This document shows, piece after piece, positions 45,331 to 58,998 of a stretch of 64,000 nt of DNA. This stretch comes from Styela clava. Its lineage: Eukaryota; Chordata; Ascidiacea; Stolidobranchia; Styelidae. The first letter of the stretch is position 1; the number at the start of each line of letters is the position of its first letter. Below the pieces are notes generated by a model that was given only the letters and a program-made list of their open reading frames with translations, was not told the DNA's origin and made no database searches. A program made the position numbers and the translations under genes. The DNA is taken from assembly GCF_964204865.1 (NCBI RefSeq), contig NC_135259.1, positions 3,534,001 through 3,598,000 of the forward strand, read 5' to 3'.

Positions 45331-47179
45331 AGAACGCATTCGGTATGTTGATTTTGTGATAAACGAACTGTTTGATTTTTTGCCGATGCAGAAAGGAGTT
45401 AAACTGCATTTTTTTACATTACGCGATGGAACCGTTCGTTTCAATGTTTTATTACTGAAAAATATTCAATTAATTACTTGTTTTTATTTCTTTATTTGTT
45501 TGTATTCTGTCAGGAAAATGCATTGCATCGACATTTTTGTTTATAATTTATCGGGTAATATATACTCGCATCCAGCACAGGTTGCCACTTTTGTATCCGT
45601 AGGAAGGGGACTGTTGTTGGTCGTTCGTACGTTCATCTGAGCCTCTATTTTCATTACCTTTTGAACTCTCGTGACGTCATTTTAACTCTTTCTAGTCTAA
45701 TTAAAAATTGCGATGATAGAGCATGCCAAAACTACTAATTTTTGTGGTTCTCAAGTTCGTTAGAATGAGAAGCTGCGAAGATATGTGACATTCTATCTTT
45801 CCTACCCATAATTTATTGGTCGAAATGTATGGGCGGATACGCAAGGTATAAATTCTAATTTCTCGCTAATTGCCGGATTTCAGGAATGGTAACCTCAGGG
45901 TTTTCTAATAAGGGAAGTGACGTACTTCAAAAGTACAGACCTAAATCTCGGGTAAAAGTTTTGCACACGAGATCGGCCACAGCTGATACACTGTAAAACT
46001 CTTGAACATTATCTCAAAACTCGCAGTCTCCTTCGAATGAAATAAGATAATAATGTTCTTTACAAGTTGTGATAATATTTAACATTACACTATCGCATTA
46101 TATTGTGCGTGCATGTTTAAACTTGTTAATACTTTTTGAAACGCGTTGATGATGATTCCCCCACATTACCTTGTTATTGGTATGATCCCTTCTCTACTTG
46201 AGTGAGTCCTATTTGTTCAGGTTGTCAGTTGAATCATGTGCGTTATCCAGAATTATAGTTTGCGTTTATTTGTAAATGAGTCAATTAGAGCTCAGGGGGT
46301 GTTATGGAAGTTTCATTCAAAGACAATATGTCTACAATTGAATGGGAAATTGTTGGATATGTCGGGGGCTTGGGCAAAAGTAGAGTTTGGTTTTTCATAA
46401 ATTCTAAAAAAACATCCTGTTTTAAAACAAGGGCTTGTTTTATATCATTTTTTTCTGTATATTTATTCTGAAATACTCCTTGCATCGCCGTGAAACCACG
46501 CCGAAACGTTCCGTTCTGGTAGCTGCATACGCTGCCGGAATTATAATTTAAGAAAAAAAGTGAAAATTCTTGTTTTGACTAGATTTATTGCGTACATTTA
46601 TCGCCAAGTATGTATCTACACCAAATTAATAAGGTTTTAACGGGAATTTTTATCTGAGATACCAGAGAGTCGTTTTGAATAAGGAAAATCATGAAAACTT
46701 AGCTCACGAGCCTAATAGAATCCAAAAGCAATGGGAATAAGGGCAACTTCGGCAAAACAAGTGCGTTACGATAATGAAGTATATTATTAGATCGGCGGCA
46801 ACCTACTGATTTAAACGATGGGACGCCCTAGTCTAGGCCATGCTAATTGTAAGACCCCTCTGATGCAATGACGCCACGCTCAATCTGTTATGATGCCATA
46901 ATAAGGATCCCGAGTTTATGTATCGACATTTTTCTCATAAAATAAAGGCATTATTACGGTGAAAACTGTACGGTTAATTTATGCTTAGCATACTTTGTTC
47001 TCAAGGTTAGTGATAGAGTTTATCAAAGTGGTACAAACTCATTTATTCGACCGTGGTTCACAGGGTGATTTCGTCTCAGGGTGGTTCACGTAATGATTGC
47101 GTTTTCCTGCGCTAACCACGGTTGCGGACGCATTAACTTAAGTTTGAGAAAGCGTGTATGGCCAAGTCATCAATATTTA
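45331..47179. other. Non-coding, no gene recognised
   Basis: No family signature was found on either strand. A short stretch (CTCAAAACTCGC(A/G)GTCTCC at about 46014) recurs at about 52513, showing a minor dispersed repeat. Confidence 0.4.
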
Positions 47180-48360
47180 AATCTGTAGCTGGAAACTAAT
47201 CCGTGATGAGCTAACAAATGATGCTTTTATCAATGGATTATCAACTCGTGTTCGTCTTCTCGAAAATGAAGATTTAACACTGAGAACAAGCTTTGAAAAT
47301 ATTATCCACTCTTATTTTTCAAAGTAGTTCAAAATTCTTGAGTCGACATAATTCTCGATCAAGATTTCGTGATGTTGCAAATTAGTGCGACGTTTGTAAT
47401 GAAAGGAGAAAATAAAAACCTTCGTATTCAGGGAAAAGATAGCATTACAACTACTTGCAATGTAGCTGCTGCGAATGTTGAAACTCTTCGCTTGCTCAGG
47501 AATCTCTCCGATGGTTGGAAACCAATAGCAACACAATCACGTCAATACAAAACAAATGATTTAATTTTTATACGTAATGAATTGCATAATTCTCAAGTTC
47601 GTGTAACTAATGAAGACCTCCATCAAAAGAGAATGATGATTGGCTATTAGATGACAATAAACTGGTTAACAGTGATTCATTTTTGCATTTTCGTGTAGTT
47701 AGCACAAGCCGAACAGCTCTACATCGTCCTATTGGAAATGCACAATGTGAGAGAATGAATCAGACACTGTGGCGATCAGTTAAATGGATTCTTAGAGATA
47801 CATGATTAAAGAATTACCTATGGGAGTGTGTCCTATTTGAAGCCCTTTATGCTGTAGGCTTTCTTTTGTGCGCGTATGTTAATGCTACTCCTAATGAGTT
47901 GTTTCTCAATTTCCCCAGTCAATGAATGCTGGGAAAAGCGTGGCCAACTTGGTCGGCCATAACAGGATCTGTCTTGGTTGGGAAATTCGTTGGAAATAAA
48001 TCCTTTATGCGAAAAGGTAGATGTACTCGATGCTAATCCAGACTTTGCTTCAAAAAAATATAGAGATGAATGAGAGTCCATTGTATCGACTCAAGATCTA
48101 GCCCCTCTTGAATGTACTCATAAAGTATCACGTTCTGATGAAAGTGACAAGTCTGAAGGGTTGGTAATGCCTGTTAAACAAAATATCAAATCTCAAATTT
48201 TTCAAAAACTGAGTTCGAAAACCAACCTTCAAGAATGGAAGCGAAATGACTCAAGTGCCTGTTTACAGCGACGTTGTAAGACCAATAACACTAAGAAAGC
48301 CTCTCGAAAAATTTGGCGATTGGGAATATAATTTAAAACAAAATGAAGGGGGTAGAGTGT
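47180..48360 (+). mobile_element. Ty3/gypsy retrotransposon remains
   Basis: The gag end reads IRDELTNDAFINGLSTRVRL (about 47200). A decayed zinc-knuckle stretch follows (NLRIQGKDSI), then the RT start DGWKPIATQSRQYKTNDLIF (47510-47570) and DLHQKRMMIGY. After a large deletion comes the integrase end GNAQCERMNQTLWRSVKWIL (47730-47800), then NATPNELFLNF and VDVLDANPDFASKKYRDE with STQDLAPLE (about 48015-48110). Stops and shifts break it throughout. No LTRs were recognised. Confidence 0.83.
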
Positions 48361-48829
48361 GGTAATTTATATCAGCATATTGCATACCTCATGTAACTAA
48401 TATTGCTTATCTTGGTATTCTTAACTTTGTTGTATCTGTTCACTGAGAAGAGTAATTTACCTGCTGAGTCATACTTGATATGCTTTATCTTAGTCATGTT
48501 TTGTAGGTGCTTGTGTACTACTGGGGGCTGCTAATGTTTTATTGAAGTGAAGCCTAGTATCTGTGAAACTCTTGCTTTTATTTGTGAATTAATGAACTAA
48601 ACTTAAGTTACGACAGTCAAAACATTAACTGTAACTGATTGAAAAGTGTTTTTCATGTTTAATCCTAACGAGAAAAAAATTTAAAACATTCGTTATTTGA
48701 ATATTTAGTTTGATAAAGCCCAGTTACCAGATAGGAGTGTTGTGCTACTATGCTTATCTTTTAGCTTACCACACGGGTGATCTTTAGTAATGACAATGCT
48801 TCTCATTAAAACTGCTCACAGAAAAGGCT

Positions 48830-48838
48830 TATATAAAA
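48830..48838 (+). promoter_or_regulatory. Probable TATA box of transporter copy B
   Basis: TATATAAAA lies in the same conserved block as in copy A, 447 nt before the ATG. Upstream similarity between A and B begins near 48590 (18535 in A), so the promoter was copied with the gene. Confidence 0.5.
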
Positions 48839-49276
48839 TACTCCGAACAAACAGCATCAAACCACTGTTGAGCCTGATCAAATGATTACCTGTAAAACTT
48901 TTTGAAATGAACGAGGAATTTGGTCCATGTGAGAACAATCGTGGTTTCTCGGGCAGTCTGCCTTATAGAGTTGATCGTGGTTGTCGTTTTATGCGAGCCA
49001 AACGATAGCGAGCATTTTGCTTTCATTTTGTTTTCAAATTACATATGCGGAGCTCATGGATTTCTACTTTGATTTACAGTAGAAAAGATTGTACGCAAAA
49101 CTTGCACTACAAACGTCGGTGTAATAACCGTTATACGAACGTCTTTATTAATTATTTCCGATTCACTGTTGACAAATTATTAACGATACTCTTTAACGCG
49201 ACGATAAAAAGGTAAAATATAACATATCGCAAGAACGCATGCCAAATCAGTAGTTGGAATTACTGCTGCTGTCAAG

Positions 49277-51404
49277 ATGGAATACAAAGCGTATCCTATA
49301 AGATGGGCCTGGCTGACAATTTTGTGGATAGGATTGTTCAATCACCAGTTTACCACTTTATCGTATGGAATCATTAACAACGTTGTTTCGTATTATTTCA
49401 AAATCGGTGCATACGAAGTAGATATACTTGGTATCATAAGCGATATTTTCAGTACCATCGCTCCATTTATTGTTGTTATGACTGGAAGAATCACAGGAGT
49501 CCGTTCGTTGTTCTTATATGGTCTCTTTGCAGCGGTGATCGGAATAGGAGCAGACATAATTGGATTTATGTCTAGGTCAGTATTTGCAGAAAAAAGTTTT
49601 TTTTAACAATATATCTGAACAAATATATAACGATCTAAAGTTGGTTCAAATCAAAGAAAAGCCATGCATGCGTCGCATGTTCCCATTGATCGTAGTACTT
49701 CATATTATGCAAATATGAACTACATATTATTGTCAATTATACAAGATTAAAAGTCTTTTTAAAATGATTTTCAAATATATACAACTATCGTGTTTTCCCC
49801 TAAATAAGACAGGGTCCTATTCCAATATTCTTTCGAAAAATAACACTAGGGCTTATTGTTGAGAGATGTCTTTTAGTTTCATTTATTAAAAACAAAATTA
49901 CAAAGTAGAGAATTACGAAATCTTCGAATACACAAAATATGAAAACCGATATCCATTTACTTATAAATAACGTTACCTCAGGTCATTGAACCTTTTTCTC
50001 TCTCACACGTTTTGAATTTTTTGCTATCGACCAGATTACAAAAAAAAATTCTGCTCGACGATCAAATTAAGAACTAACAAAACTAACTAGTTTGTGTATA
50101 CTACCTAAATATCTTCGTTATTTACAGAAACTTTTACTGGATGGTTTTGATAGGTCAGGCGTTAATTGGGATATCAAGCTCCATATTCTATCTCCTAGTA
50201 TTTGAGTTAGCAGCTTCATGGTTTCCCGCAAACGGAAGAGCAACAGCTATTGGAATTGCTTGGACAGCAGACAATCTAGGTGGTACATTATCTGCAGTCT
50301 ATTTTCCTTATGTGCTGCAAAACACTTCAGATGCCACTGTACCTTTTCTGGAATTGGCTACAATACGAAACTCATATTTTACAAGTTTTGGTCTTATATT
50401 CGTCTTGTTATTATCCTCACTTGTGGTTGGATGGCTGTACATTGCCGATCACCCACCTTCTCCCCCATCTGCATCTCAACAGGCGTTGTTGGAAAGCGAA
50501 GAAGTAAGCAGTATGCAAACTATCGACATCATTAGAAATCTTAGAATTGTTCGAGATTTATGTTTAAACTCAGATTTTGCAATAATTACAATTCTTAGAA
50601 GTTCTCAATTTTCAGTTTTTGGTTTGACAATCATTCTTGTATCGTCAATGCTTTTAAGAACTTTTCCTGAATTGTCGGATCAGTTCGGTGGAAATGTAAG
50701 AACAATGGGAACAATTTTAGCATCTATTCTATCTATACTAGTGGGAAGGTACCTGGACAGATACGGACACTACAGAGGAATGTGCATTGCGGGCAAGTAA
50801 ACTATTATTTTCTATGAATTGTCTCCCATTTCCTAAATTTTAAGAACTTCTTTCAAGAATATGATGTTGATATTCCATTTGTCAAATATATATATATATA
50901 TAGTTTAGCGTCTTTGTTGTTTACAATACATAATATATTAGGAATATGATTCAGGTTATTATTGAAACGCATTGTAATCATGGCTTTTTTACAGTATTTG
51001 CGGGTATATTCGTTTCTTCTGTATCTGTATACTTTGGCCATCTGTTTAAGGATCTTTATGCAGTCGCGATATCTTACATCATAGTAACTGGAATACGAGG
51101 AACTACAGCTGTTTGTCTTGGCGAATATCTTTTGGAGGTAACATATCCTACAAATAATGTTGTTGTTATAGCTTTATACAATATTCCGGCGAAACTGGGA
51201 ACATTCATCATGGTATCTTTGGAACGATTTCTCATGGAACGATATGACGAAACCTATGCAGTATTTGTTCCCGTAATAGCGAATGGATTATCAGTTCTGC
51301 TTCTTGCGTGCACAACGTCTGTCTACAGAAGATCCGAAATAGCAACGAAGTTTACTGAAACTCGAGATGCTGAAGAAGAACCATTAACAAAAACTAATCC
51401 CTAA
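49277..51404 (+). CDS. Major-facilitator transporter of the SLC49 (FLVCR/MFSD7-like) family, copy B
   Basis: Exons 49277-49575, 50128-50792 and 50995-51404 have exactly the lengths of copy A (299, 665, 410 nt) and give 457 residues. Nearly all differences from copy A are scattered point substitutions; no stops or frameshifts are present. The substrate is unknown. The same landmarks are present: GRITGVRSL loop 2-3, WFPANGRATAIGIAW, DHPPSPPSASQQ, GRYLDRYGHYRG and GIRGTTAVCLGEY. Intron 1 is 552 nt and carries no hAT nest. Intron 2 again uses a GC donor (50793-50794). One conspicuous change is NE to NG at the helix-5 motif. An AATAAA lies at 51540. The duplicated block extends from about 48590 to 51955 (18535 to 25382 around copy A). 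Confidence 0.9.
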
Positions 51405-51539
51405 CATCGCTAAATCTATATATATTACACAACCACTTAAACGTTTGCGAAGAAGAACAAAATATATATTGTATGAAAATAAGTAATACAATACAGAATA
51501 ATTTTTTGATAAACTAAATGTGTTTGAATATTCAAAAAC

Positions 51540-51545
51540 AATAAA
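51540..51545 (+). promoter_or_regulatory. Polyadenylation signal of transporter copy B
   Basis: AATAAA stands 136 nt after the TAA of copy B. The aligned part of copy A (about 24960-24990) has lost these bases and shows no canonical hexamer. Confidence 0.45.
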
Positions 51546-51955
51546 ATATTCCGATGGAAAGTTTTCTATAATAAAGTAATGATAACATATTGCTTGTTTC
51601 CCCAATGTATATAAGGGTGTAGCGCGTTTCTGAGGCCGCTTCTGGGTGCCTCAAATGTTTTTTTTAAGACATAATTTAGTTCGAAAATAAAATTTATAGA
51701 TGCAGATAGCGAATTATTATTTACTAGTTCGGGGGGATTGTCAGTTTGACAAGTTTAAACGTGAACTTTAGCAAATCTTAGAGACATCACGGTAATGTCA
51801 CTAACTAAGTTACACACGTTCGATTTTGAATTATTTTGTTATTACGAAATTAAGCTATATTGAGGAAATACGTAAAAGTGAAATGTCAACTTTTATTAGC
51901 TAATCATTAGATTTTCGGCAATTTCGTTAAACTTGATTTCTCCTCAGGCATATAT

Positions 51956-53541
51956 ACCTTAGAATACCATTTTTAAGATTACTCTCTGTTATTGATAGAT
52001 GGCTTTCCCATAGTACTAATAATTTGATCCCGTACTATATCGCCACACTTGGCATTTATATTTTTTGCTATATGTGTTCTTATTAACTTCAATCCTATGT
52101 ACACACTTAACACTTCAGATATTTTTTTGAAAGATGATATTTGATGTGCTGTACATGTGCTTTTGCGCTAATCAGGTTTGCGTTGGATGTTGGATCGGCA
52201 AAAAAACAACGTGGTCTGATTTCCTTTAATATACTTTCTATAACCATCTCTAGATATTAGTTAGATGATTACGCAAAATCATACTGCTCATCGACAACAA
52301 AGATAAAGCAGTGAGCCAACGGTGTGTTGCGAAATTTTCTGAGAATTGCTTATTTATGACCATTAAGGGCCGAGGGGCAGTGGTCTTACAATTGATGGAA
52401 ATTGCTTTTAGAGGTCGGAAAATGGGAAGTTAGGCTACGGATATGCATTGAAGAGTTAAGGAAGTGGATCTCAACTTCAACAAGTTCTATATAGAACTCT
52501 TTTGATTATTTCCTCAAAACTCGCGGTCTCCCTTAAGGGGAGGGGTTATTTTCTGGGAAACACGGCATGTAGGCTTATCACCTAAACCCCTCGTGTTTGT
52601 TGTTCTTTCTTAAATGATTACTCCAAAATACCTTATAATTGACATAGTCGCTTTTCTCGTACACTGAATCTCGTCTGTTTACATCTATGATTGGGTTCTT
52701 ACGCGCTGCTCAGTTTCGTAATCTGTTTAGCAGGAAATTAGTCGATTGAAGTCTAGGTAGGAAATAAGAGTGGTGTGTCTATTAGGTTGTGTCTCACACA
52801 AGCAGTAATGGAATTTAAAATTTCAAGAACGAGGTATCTTTTGTATCGAACTCACCACTTCACCAGCGACAGGTTCCTTTATTCCCGTCTTCCCGATAAT
52901 GTTTGTATGTCACTACGCATTAACATGGCATGATTACCTAAAACTTACGCATAACTTACATACAGAAACCCCCCTAAAATGATGGATGCTATTTTTGTCG
53001 GATGGAAATTACTTACATATATGTGAATTACTACAATGGCAAAAAGTATGTGTGATACATACATACGCGAATCAACCAAAAATGAATTAGATAGCAAGAG
53101 CAATTTGAGAACACTTCAATAATTCAGGGCTGTAATAAATCGTCATGACTCTGGCAAATATGATGTAATAATCTCGGATTCTAATCACGAGATGGATCAA
53201 TGCCAGTAGTCAATTACTGATGGATAAAATTATCATACCATTTTTATAAGAATATGAAAATAATCATATTTATTCTTAGATTTGTAGCTGCTCATATAAA
53301 TTAGTATAGTTATATATCGGCATTTTCTTATCTTTATGAATACCAGCTTTATTAGGGTCAAAACTGTTAACATAATTAAAATTAGTATATATATTTTGTT
53401 TTTAAAGTTGATGAAGGTGTGGAGTTTTCGAAATTCAGACAAATTCATCTATTTGACAATATTGGATTTTTAACATCCTTATATATATTATTATTGTAAA
53501 TCAAGACTGATTTATATTGCAAATGACCATGGGTGCGAATG
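51956..53541. other. Non-coding, no gene recognised
   Basis: Similarity to the copy A flank ends near 51955. The rest is AT-rich, with no frame or repeat I can name apart from a short shared stretch at about 52513. Confidence 0.4.
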
Positions 53542-53545
53542 TTAA

Positions 53546-55931
53546 CACTTTCGATGCCAAGGACGTATATATACGTCATTTGGCGCCAACCGTTCCGTGC
53601 CATCAATGCAAAATGACGTATATATACGTCATTCGAAACGGAAAAAGTTTAATAGATAGAAGAAGGTCGAGTTCAGGTATTTGCCGTCTTTTTTCTTCTC
53701 TCTCTCTCTCTTGTTGTCAAGTTAGGGGGAAAGAATGACGTCGTCAGCCAATTGCGTCATTCAAGAAATACCAAGATGGAAGGAGGGTCTGCCATGAAGT
53801 AAATTATCAACTTATTTAGCATGGCCGAGGTACATATTAGCCGCAAATTATCATCAAAAATTTGTACGAGACCGACTGACGCCAACACACGGTTTCAACT
53901 TTTTACGGTGAAATGATTGAAAGGTGTGAGGAGAGATGATAATTTTATCAATCATGTTACGAAGATGTAGAAAAACATTACTAAACCGTGAAATAATTCG
54001 AATATTTTTATATGCATGATCGTCGTCTTATTGGCAGGACGATGAAATGATTCAAAATGTTGGTATTTTTGAACGTTTTTTTAATTTTTTATCATCTTTG
54101 GGTAACGGGTTGACGGACATCTGCAACGAAAGCAAATTTTATCGTCCTGAGAGGTGATATGTTACATTTTGAAATAATAAAGTGAGAAATTGATATTATT
54201 CGGAACATATATTTTTCTACTTGTCAGTGAGATATGATCCGAGATATAGTAATTTAGTGGGAAATATATTACCAATAACACAGAGCCCCTCGTATGCTTT
54301 CAGCTCATATTGAATTACTTCCGTAGCTATTGTATAACCATAATTATAGCAAAATATGCAATCCTACGACTTTGTGTCGGATGAACAAGTTCAATAAGCA
54401 GCCATGGCGTACTGATTACGTAGCTACGCAATAGCGATCACGTGTCTGGCGCCACGAAGACGGGACTACGTGCAGTCGAGACGACTTGCGTAGCAAATTG
54501 CGTGAGATGACAATTTCGGAAAATCGTGTTCTTGACAGATCAACTGACGAATTTCGATGAAGCTTTAAACCTTTTTATTATGTCAACTTAGAGACACTGG
54601 ATGCGTATAATGAATATTGAAATTGCATTTGGAAATACTTCATTTGCACGCCAATATTAGTTCAAATATCAACACAAATAAGTATTTGCTCGCTATAAAT
54701 ACCAGATTGAATGAAATGTTTGCCGAGGCAAGTAAAGACTTCGAATTTCATCGTTTACTGACTGAACCCACGAATCGTTTACTGACTGAACCGATGAAAC
54801 CATGATTGCATATAAAGGAAGAGTTTCATTCGGAAGATATATGCCAAACAAACCGGTTAAATGGGGCATCATTGCTAGATCGATTGCTGATTCAACAACT
54901 GGATACATTTTCAATGTAAAAATAGATTATGGTAATCCAAACTTGGAACAACTTCCACCCGGCGTCACAAAAACTTCGAATTTAGTTTTGCAACTAATGG
55001 AAAGTCATCTGGATAGAGGATATCACGTATTTGTTGATAGGTATGTTGATTATTCGGTATTGATAAGACAAATTAGATAATTTACGTCTCGGCGCCATAC
55101 TGCGTTCTATTTTAGATAACGAATCATTGTCGGATATATCAATCAATTGCATAAACTGTTTTATCACAACCAATTTTTAATAATATTCATTTTTAATTTA
55201 GACTCTATAACTCTGTCGCATTAGCCGAGGAATTGCAGCGAAGGAAAACATCGATAACGGGAACAGTCACGGCAAACCGCAAGGGAATTCCAGCAGAAAT
55301 AAAAACAAAACTAAAGAAAGGGGAAATCATCTCAATACGAAAAGAACAATTACTCGCACTACTATGGCAAGATAAGAGGCCGATTTCAATACTTTCGACG
55401 TATTGTAATGGTGACGAGGTCATAGAGATACATATGTGTTACAGTTGTATGAATATGCAATGTGACTACTTTGTTTATTTTGCAATATGTTATCCTTGTG
55501 AGTGACAATAATTGGCCATTATTAATGTTATTGGAATATATAGCGAATGAAGGATATATTTTTATGCTAGTAAACGATTTTGTTTTCTTTGTTCAAATTT
55601 GATATTTTCGTATAATAAAATGATTCTGATTGCTGAATAAAATGTTCGAATTGAATCTTTATCGCAATGAGAGATCAAGACAAGTTATCATCAACTTATG
55701 TTATAATAGCATGAGAGAGCAATTCCGACAAGATACGCGTGTGTAGGTGAGTTCTTTCACCTACGACTGAAGTGTCGGAATGAACGATAACTGATGACAC
55801 CGCTGGGTTCGCCCCTTTCCCGATGAATCAAAAACTAAATACGAGAGAGAATGAATAGGAGAGAACTCTCTCGTTTTCACCTTGGCACGGAACGGTAAAA
55901 TTGAAAAAACTGATCTTGGCATCGAAAAGTG
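53546..55931 (+). mobile_element. piggyBac-type DNA transposon with TTAA target sites
   Basis: TTAA stands at 53542-53545 and 55932-55935. The termini are inverted: CACTTTCGATGCCAAG at the left and CTTGGCATCGAAAAGTG at the right. Subterminal ACCGTTCCGTGCC is mirrored by GGCACGGAACGGT. A TTAA duplication is specific to piggyBac. The 2.39-kb element contains transposase exons on the plus strand and has ACGTATATATACGT palindromes just inside the left end (53565 and 53617). Confidence 0.88.
54792..55505 (+). pseudogene. piggyBac transposase, partial, with a likely 161-nt intron
   Basis: The frame opens at DETMIAYKGRVSFGRYMPNK with the first catalytic Asp, continues GIIARSIADSTTGYIF, and reaches YHVFVDR with the second Asp. 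GATAG|GTATGT at 55041 and ATTTAG|ACTC at 55201/55202 then join the frame in phase as VDR-LYNSVALAEELQRR, leading to RKGIPAEIK and LLWQDKRPISILST with the third Asp. It ends early at 55505, without the usual C-terminal Cys-rich part. Upstream, an out-of-frame piece (MNEMFAE at about 54710) and a doubled CGTTTACTGACTGAAC mark damage. The N-terminal third was not found. Confidence 0.75.
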
Positions 55932-55935
55932 TTAA

Positions 55936-57552
55936 TGAGTTCAAATGTCCGTGGTCAAAAATTTAACTGGTTGCAAACGTTCATGGGTGCTAAGTCCTTT
56001 GGTGCATAGGTCCATTGGTTCTAATGTCGACCGGTACGGCCTGTAGGTGGGTGCAAGTGTATGGGTGCTTTTGTTTGTGGGTGCAAAGATAAAGAACCCT
56101 GCAAGTCACTTTTTGAAGTAACGAATGGAGTCCGTTTTTCAGATTGCTATTGACTCCTTATTGAAAAACAAAACTGCTGGTCTCCTATGCGTATGCCTTG
56201 ATAATGTCATTACCACCGGTGATGACAGAAGTATCATGATGCTAATATCAACGTTTCTTACAAAGATTCCGAACCTGAAAACTTCGCGTTAAATTAAACC
56301 AAATCTATGATCGCACAAAAAAAATTAATTTATCAGTGTATCGTGTTTCACGCAGTCCTATTCAACCTGACACTAAATGAGTTTATTGGATCTGTCCATT
56401 TTTTAACCAAAAACTAAAAAAAGTTGTTGGTTAGTACTACATATTAAGCCGAGTGGATACTTGATTTTTATGGGATTTGAAATTGAGTTGTGCAATCTGC
56501 GATGCCAACGAAGTTTATTCAAACGGTGTAATTGTGCCGCCCACACATTTATATATAATTACAAATTCCAAGTCGTATACAATCGAAAATCTTTTCTGAC
56601 AGATGGCGTCAATATCCCGAATACTTGAATAATTCAATTTCGAAAGTGTATTGAAACAAGAAATTAGGTCAAATAATGTGTGACACAATTCTTGTAATGC
56701 AGTCGTTCAATTCTGTGAGAACATGTCAAATCTTCTTGTATAAACATAATAAACACTTCGTAAATGTTTTTCGTCGTTTATGCAACGGATGTTCCTGTAA
56801 TTGCAAAAGTGTTTGCAATAAGACCAATTCGCAATAAAAAATACTGAAAAATTATTTACGATGATAATTCAAAACATTTTTATAAGTTGTTCATAGTAAT
56901 AAGATGAAAATAGAGACTAATTAAATAATAGCACATTCCACTTACATGTAATAAAAAATAAATAAAGACTATCAGTACGCCCATGTCCGTAATGTTATAC
57001 AAAAACTCAAACTGTTGAAAAAGACGAAAAAATAGGGAGTTCCGAATCTGTAGCATATCAACTAAAAAATTCAATGTTCTTAACAGCGTAGACAACGACG
57101 GTGTATAGTATGTATGTGATCCAAAACCGACGTATATATATATAACGTATTACCGCAAGGTTTTTTAGTCTAATATAATATTTAATATGTTTAAAAGTTC
57201 TACCATTTCCTTTGCTAAGCATGAGACTGAATTTTCATTTGCTAGCAAAAATCGACCACGTAGTCAGCAATTTATATCTAGGCTTGTCCATGGGACATAT
57301 TTTTCCCTCTCATTCCATTCCGTAGCAATTTATGCCTGTTCCACCACATCCCACGGGATTTCCATTGTAATACTATTCGGGTAGCGGTATGCGAACTGTC
57401 CTAGCTTTACCGGGTCTTGTGAAGATGATTTATGCTTCATGATTCAGTTTTTAAAACCGTGTTCCCATGAGTTAAAAAATAATACAGCGAAATTTTGGAT
57501 GAATAGGATTCATGGGAAATTTAGGAATAAGAAAAAGTAATAGCGAAAAATA
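55936..57552. other. Non-coding; word-repeat stretch at its left edge
   Basis: From 55937 to about 56100 the sequence is built of words such as GGGTGC, GTTCAAATG and GGTGCAA, like the inner part of the nested element at 20641-22291. It ends in GAACCCT as that element does. The remainder shows nothing recognisable. Confidence 0.4.
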
Positions 57553-57690
57553 CTATCTTTAATCGTTGAAAATTTCAATGCAATTGGTCCAGTAATTAAA
57601 GAGAAACAATAGGAAGAAAAATTCTAACAAGAACAAGAGCAACAATAAGAACAACAACATAATAACAAAACGATCCATAGGTCCATACCG
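57553..57690 (-). repeat. Dispersed SINE-like repeat, copy 3 (reverse)
   Basis: It has the AATTTCAATGCAATTGGTCC lead and AACAACATAATAACAAAACG tail of the copies at 11781 and 16771, in the same orientation as the latter. Confidence 0.55.
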
Positions 57691-57824
57691 TGTAACCGCA
57701 CCATCATGTTAAAACCGCGCCGGAAAAGACGCGCGTTTAATCATTTTTTTACGTGGTAGTTTGGTTAGATATATGTATATGGCTTTGATCTTGTTAAGGG
57801 TTGTTTTTTGTTAATTGGTGCGTG

Positions 57825-58998
57825 TTCAGCCCCAAGAGGCATATCTTCAGTTTTGGATAACTTCAATGCCCTTTCCGATTTTGCAGAGTCAGAAGTTGTA
57901 CACCCAGGAAGCAGAGTTGAATCCGTTTGCTATAATGAGAACAAAAACTGCATAAGTTCCGTCATATTATTCCATGAGAAATCGTTCTAGAGATACCATG
58001 ATAACGGAATATTGTATAAAGCTATTACAACGACACTGTTTGTAGGATATGTTAACTTCGAAAGATATTCGCCAAGACAAACACCTGTTGGTCCTCGTAT
58101 TCCAGTTGCTACGATGTAAAACACCGCAACTGTATAAATATCCTTGAACAAATGGCCAAAGTATACAACAATAGAGCAAACGAACATCCCAGTGAATACT
58201 GTAATACAAATAAAGGTCATGCTTACAATCTACTTTACTTCTAACTTAATACCTATATCCTGATATATAATGTATCGTAAACCACAAAGTTGCCTATTAA
58301 CTACATATTTGACAAATGAAATGTGAACATCATTCTTTTAGAAGTGGGAGATATTTTATAGAAAATTATAGATTACTTGCCCGCATGAATAAAACAGAAT
58401 CTAAAATTGTTCCCATTGTGCTTACATCTCCACCGAACTCATCCGACAAATCAGAAAAAGGGCGTAATATCGTTGACGACACAAGAATGATTATCAAACC
58501 AATAACTGAAGACTGAAAACATCTGATAATTGTTATTATAGCAAAATCTGAGTTTAAACATAAATCTCGAGCTTTCTCGAGATTTCTAATGATGTTTAAT
58601 ATTTGAATACTGCTTTCTTCCATCGGTTGCTTGCTTTCCTTTAACACTTGTTGAGATTCAGGAGGAGGAAACTGTGGGGGATCGACCATGTTTAGCCATC
58701 CAACCACAAGTGATAATACCAACAGGACGAATATAAGGCCAAAATATGTTGTTTGTATTGTAGAAATGTCCAGATAAACGTCAGTCACATCTGAAGTGTT
58801 TTGCAACATATAGGGAAAATTAAGTCCAGATAATGTGATGATGTAATGATAATGTCCCCTGTCCAAGCGATTCCAATAGCTGCTGCTCTTTTATTTGAGG
58901 AAAACCGCAAAGCTGCTGACTTAAATACGAGAAGGAAGAATATGGAGCCTGATATCCCAATGAACACTTGACCCATCAAAACCATCCAGTAAACGTTT
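57825..58998 (-). pseudogene. SLC49-like transporter copy C, inverted and broken
   Basis: The minus-strand exon 2 runs 58998 to 58381, starting after ATTACAG with AAACGTTTACTGGATGG as in A and B, and ending at the same GC donor context (GCAAGT). It has a frameshift near 58840, lacks about 90 nt between TMGTIL and the exon end, and is diverged (LCLNSDFAIITIIRCFQSS). Exon 3 runs from 58198 to about 57825 with VFTGMFVCSIVVYFGHLF and TGIRGPTGVCLGEY, a 17-nt deletion after ALYNIP and further decay. Exon 1 is absent. It is an unprocessed pseudogene, since the intron is kept. Confidence 0.85.

Noticed and set aside
45326-45640. A 104-codon frame following the Cys-rich family remnant
   Set aside because: It is low in information, overlaps the end of the remnant in another frame and has no recognisable motif.
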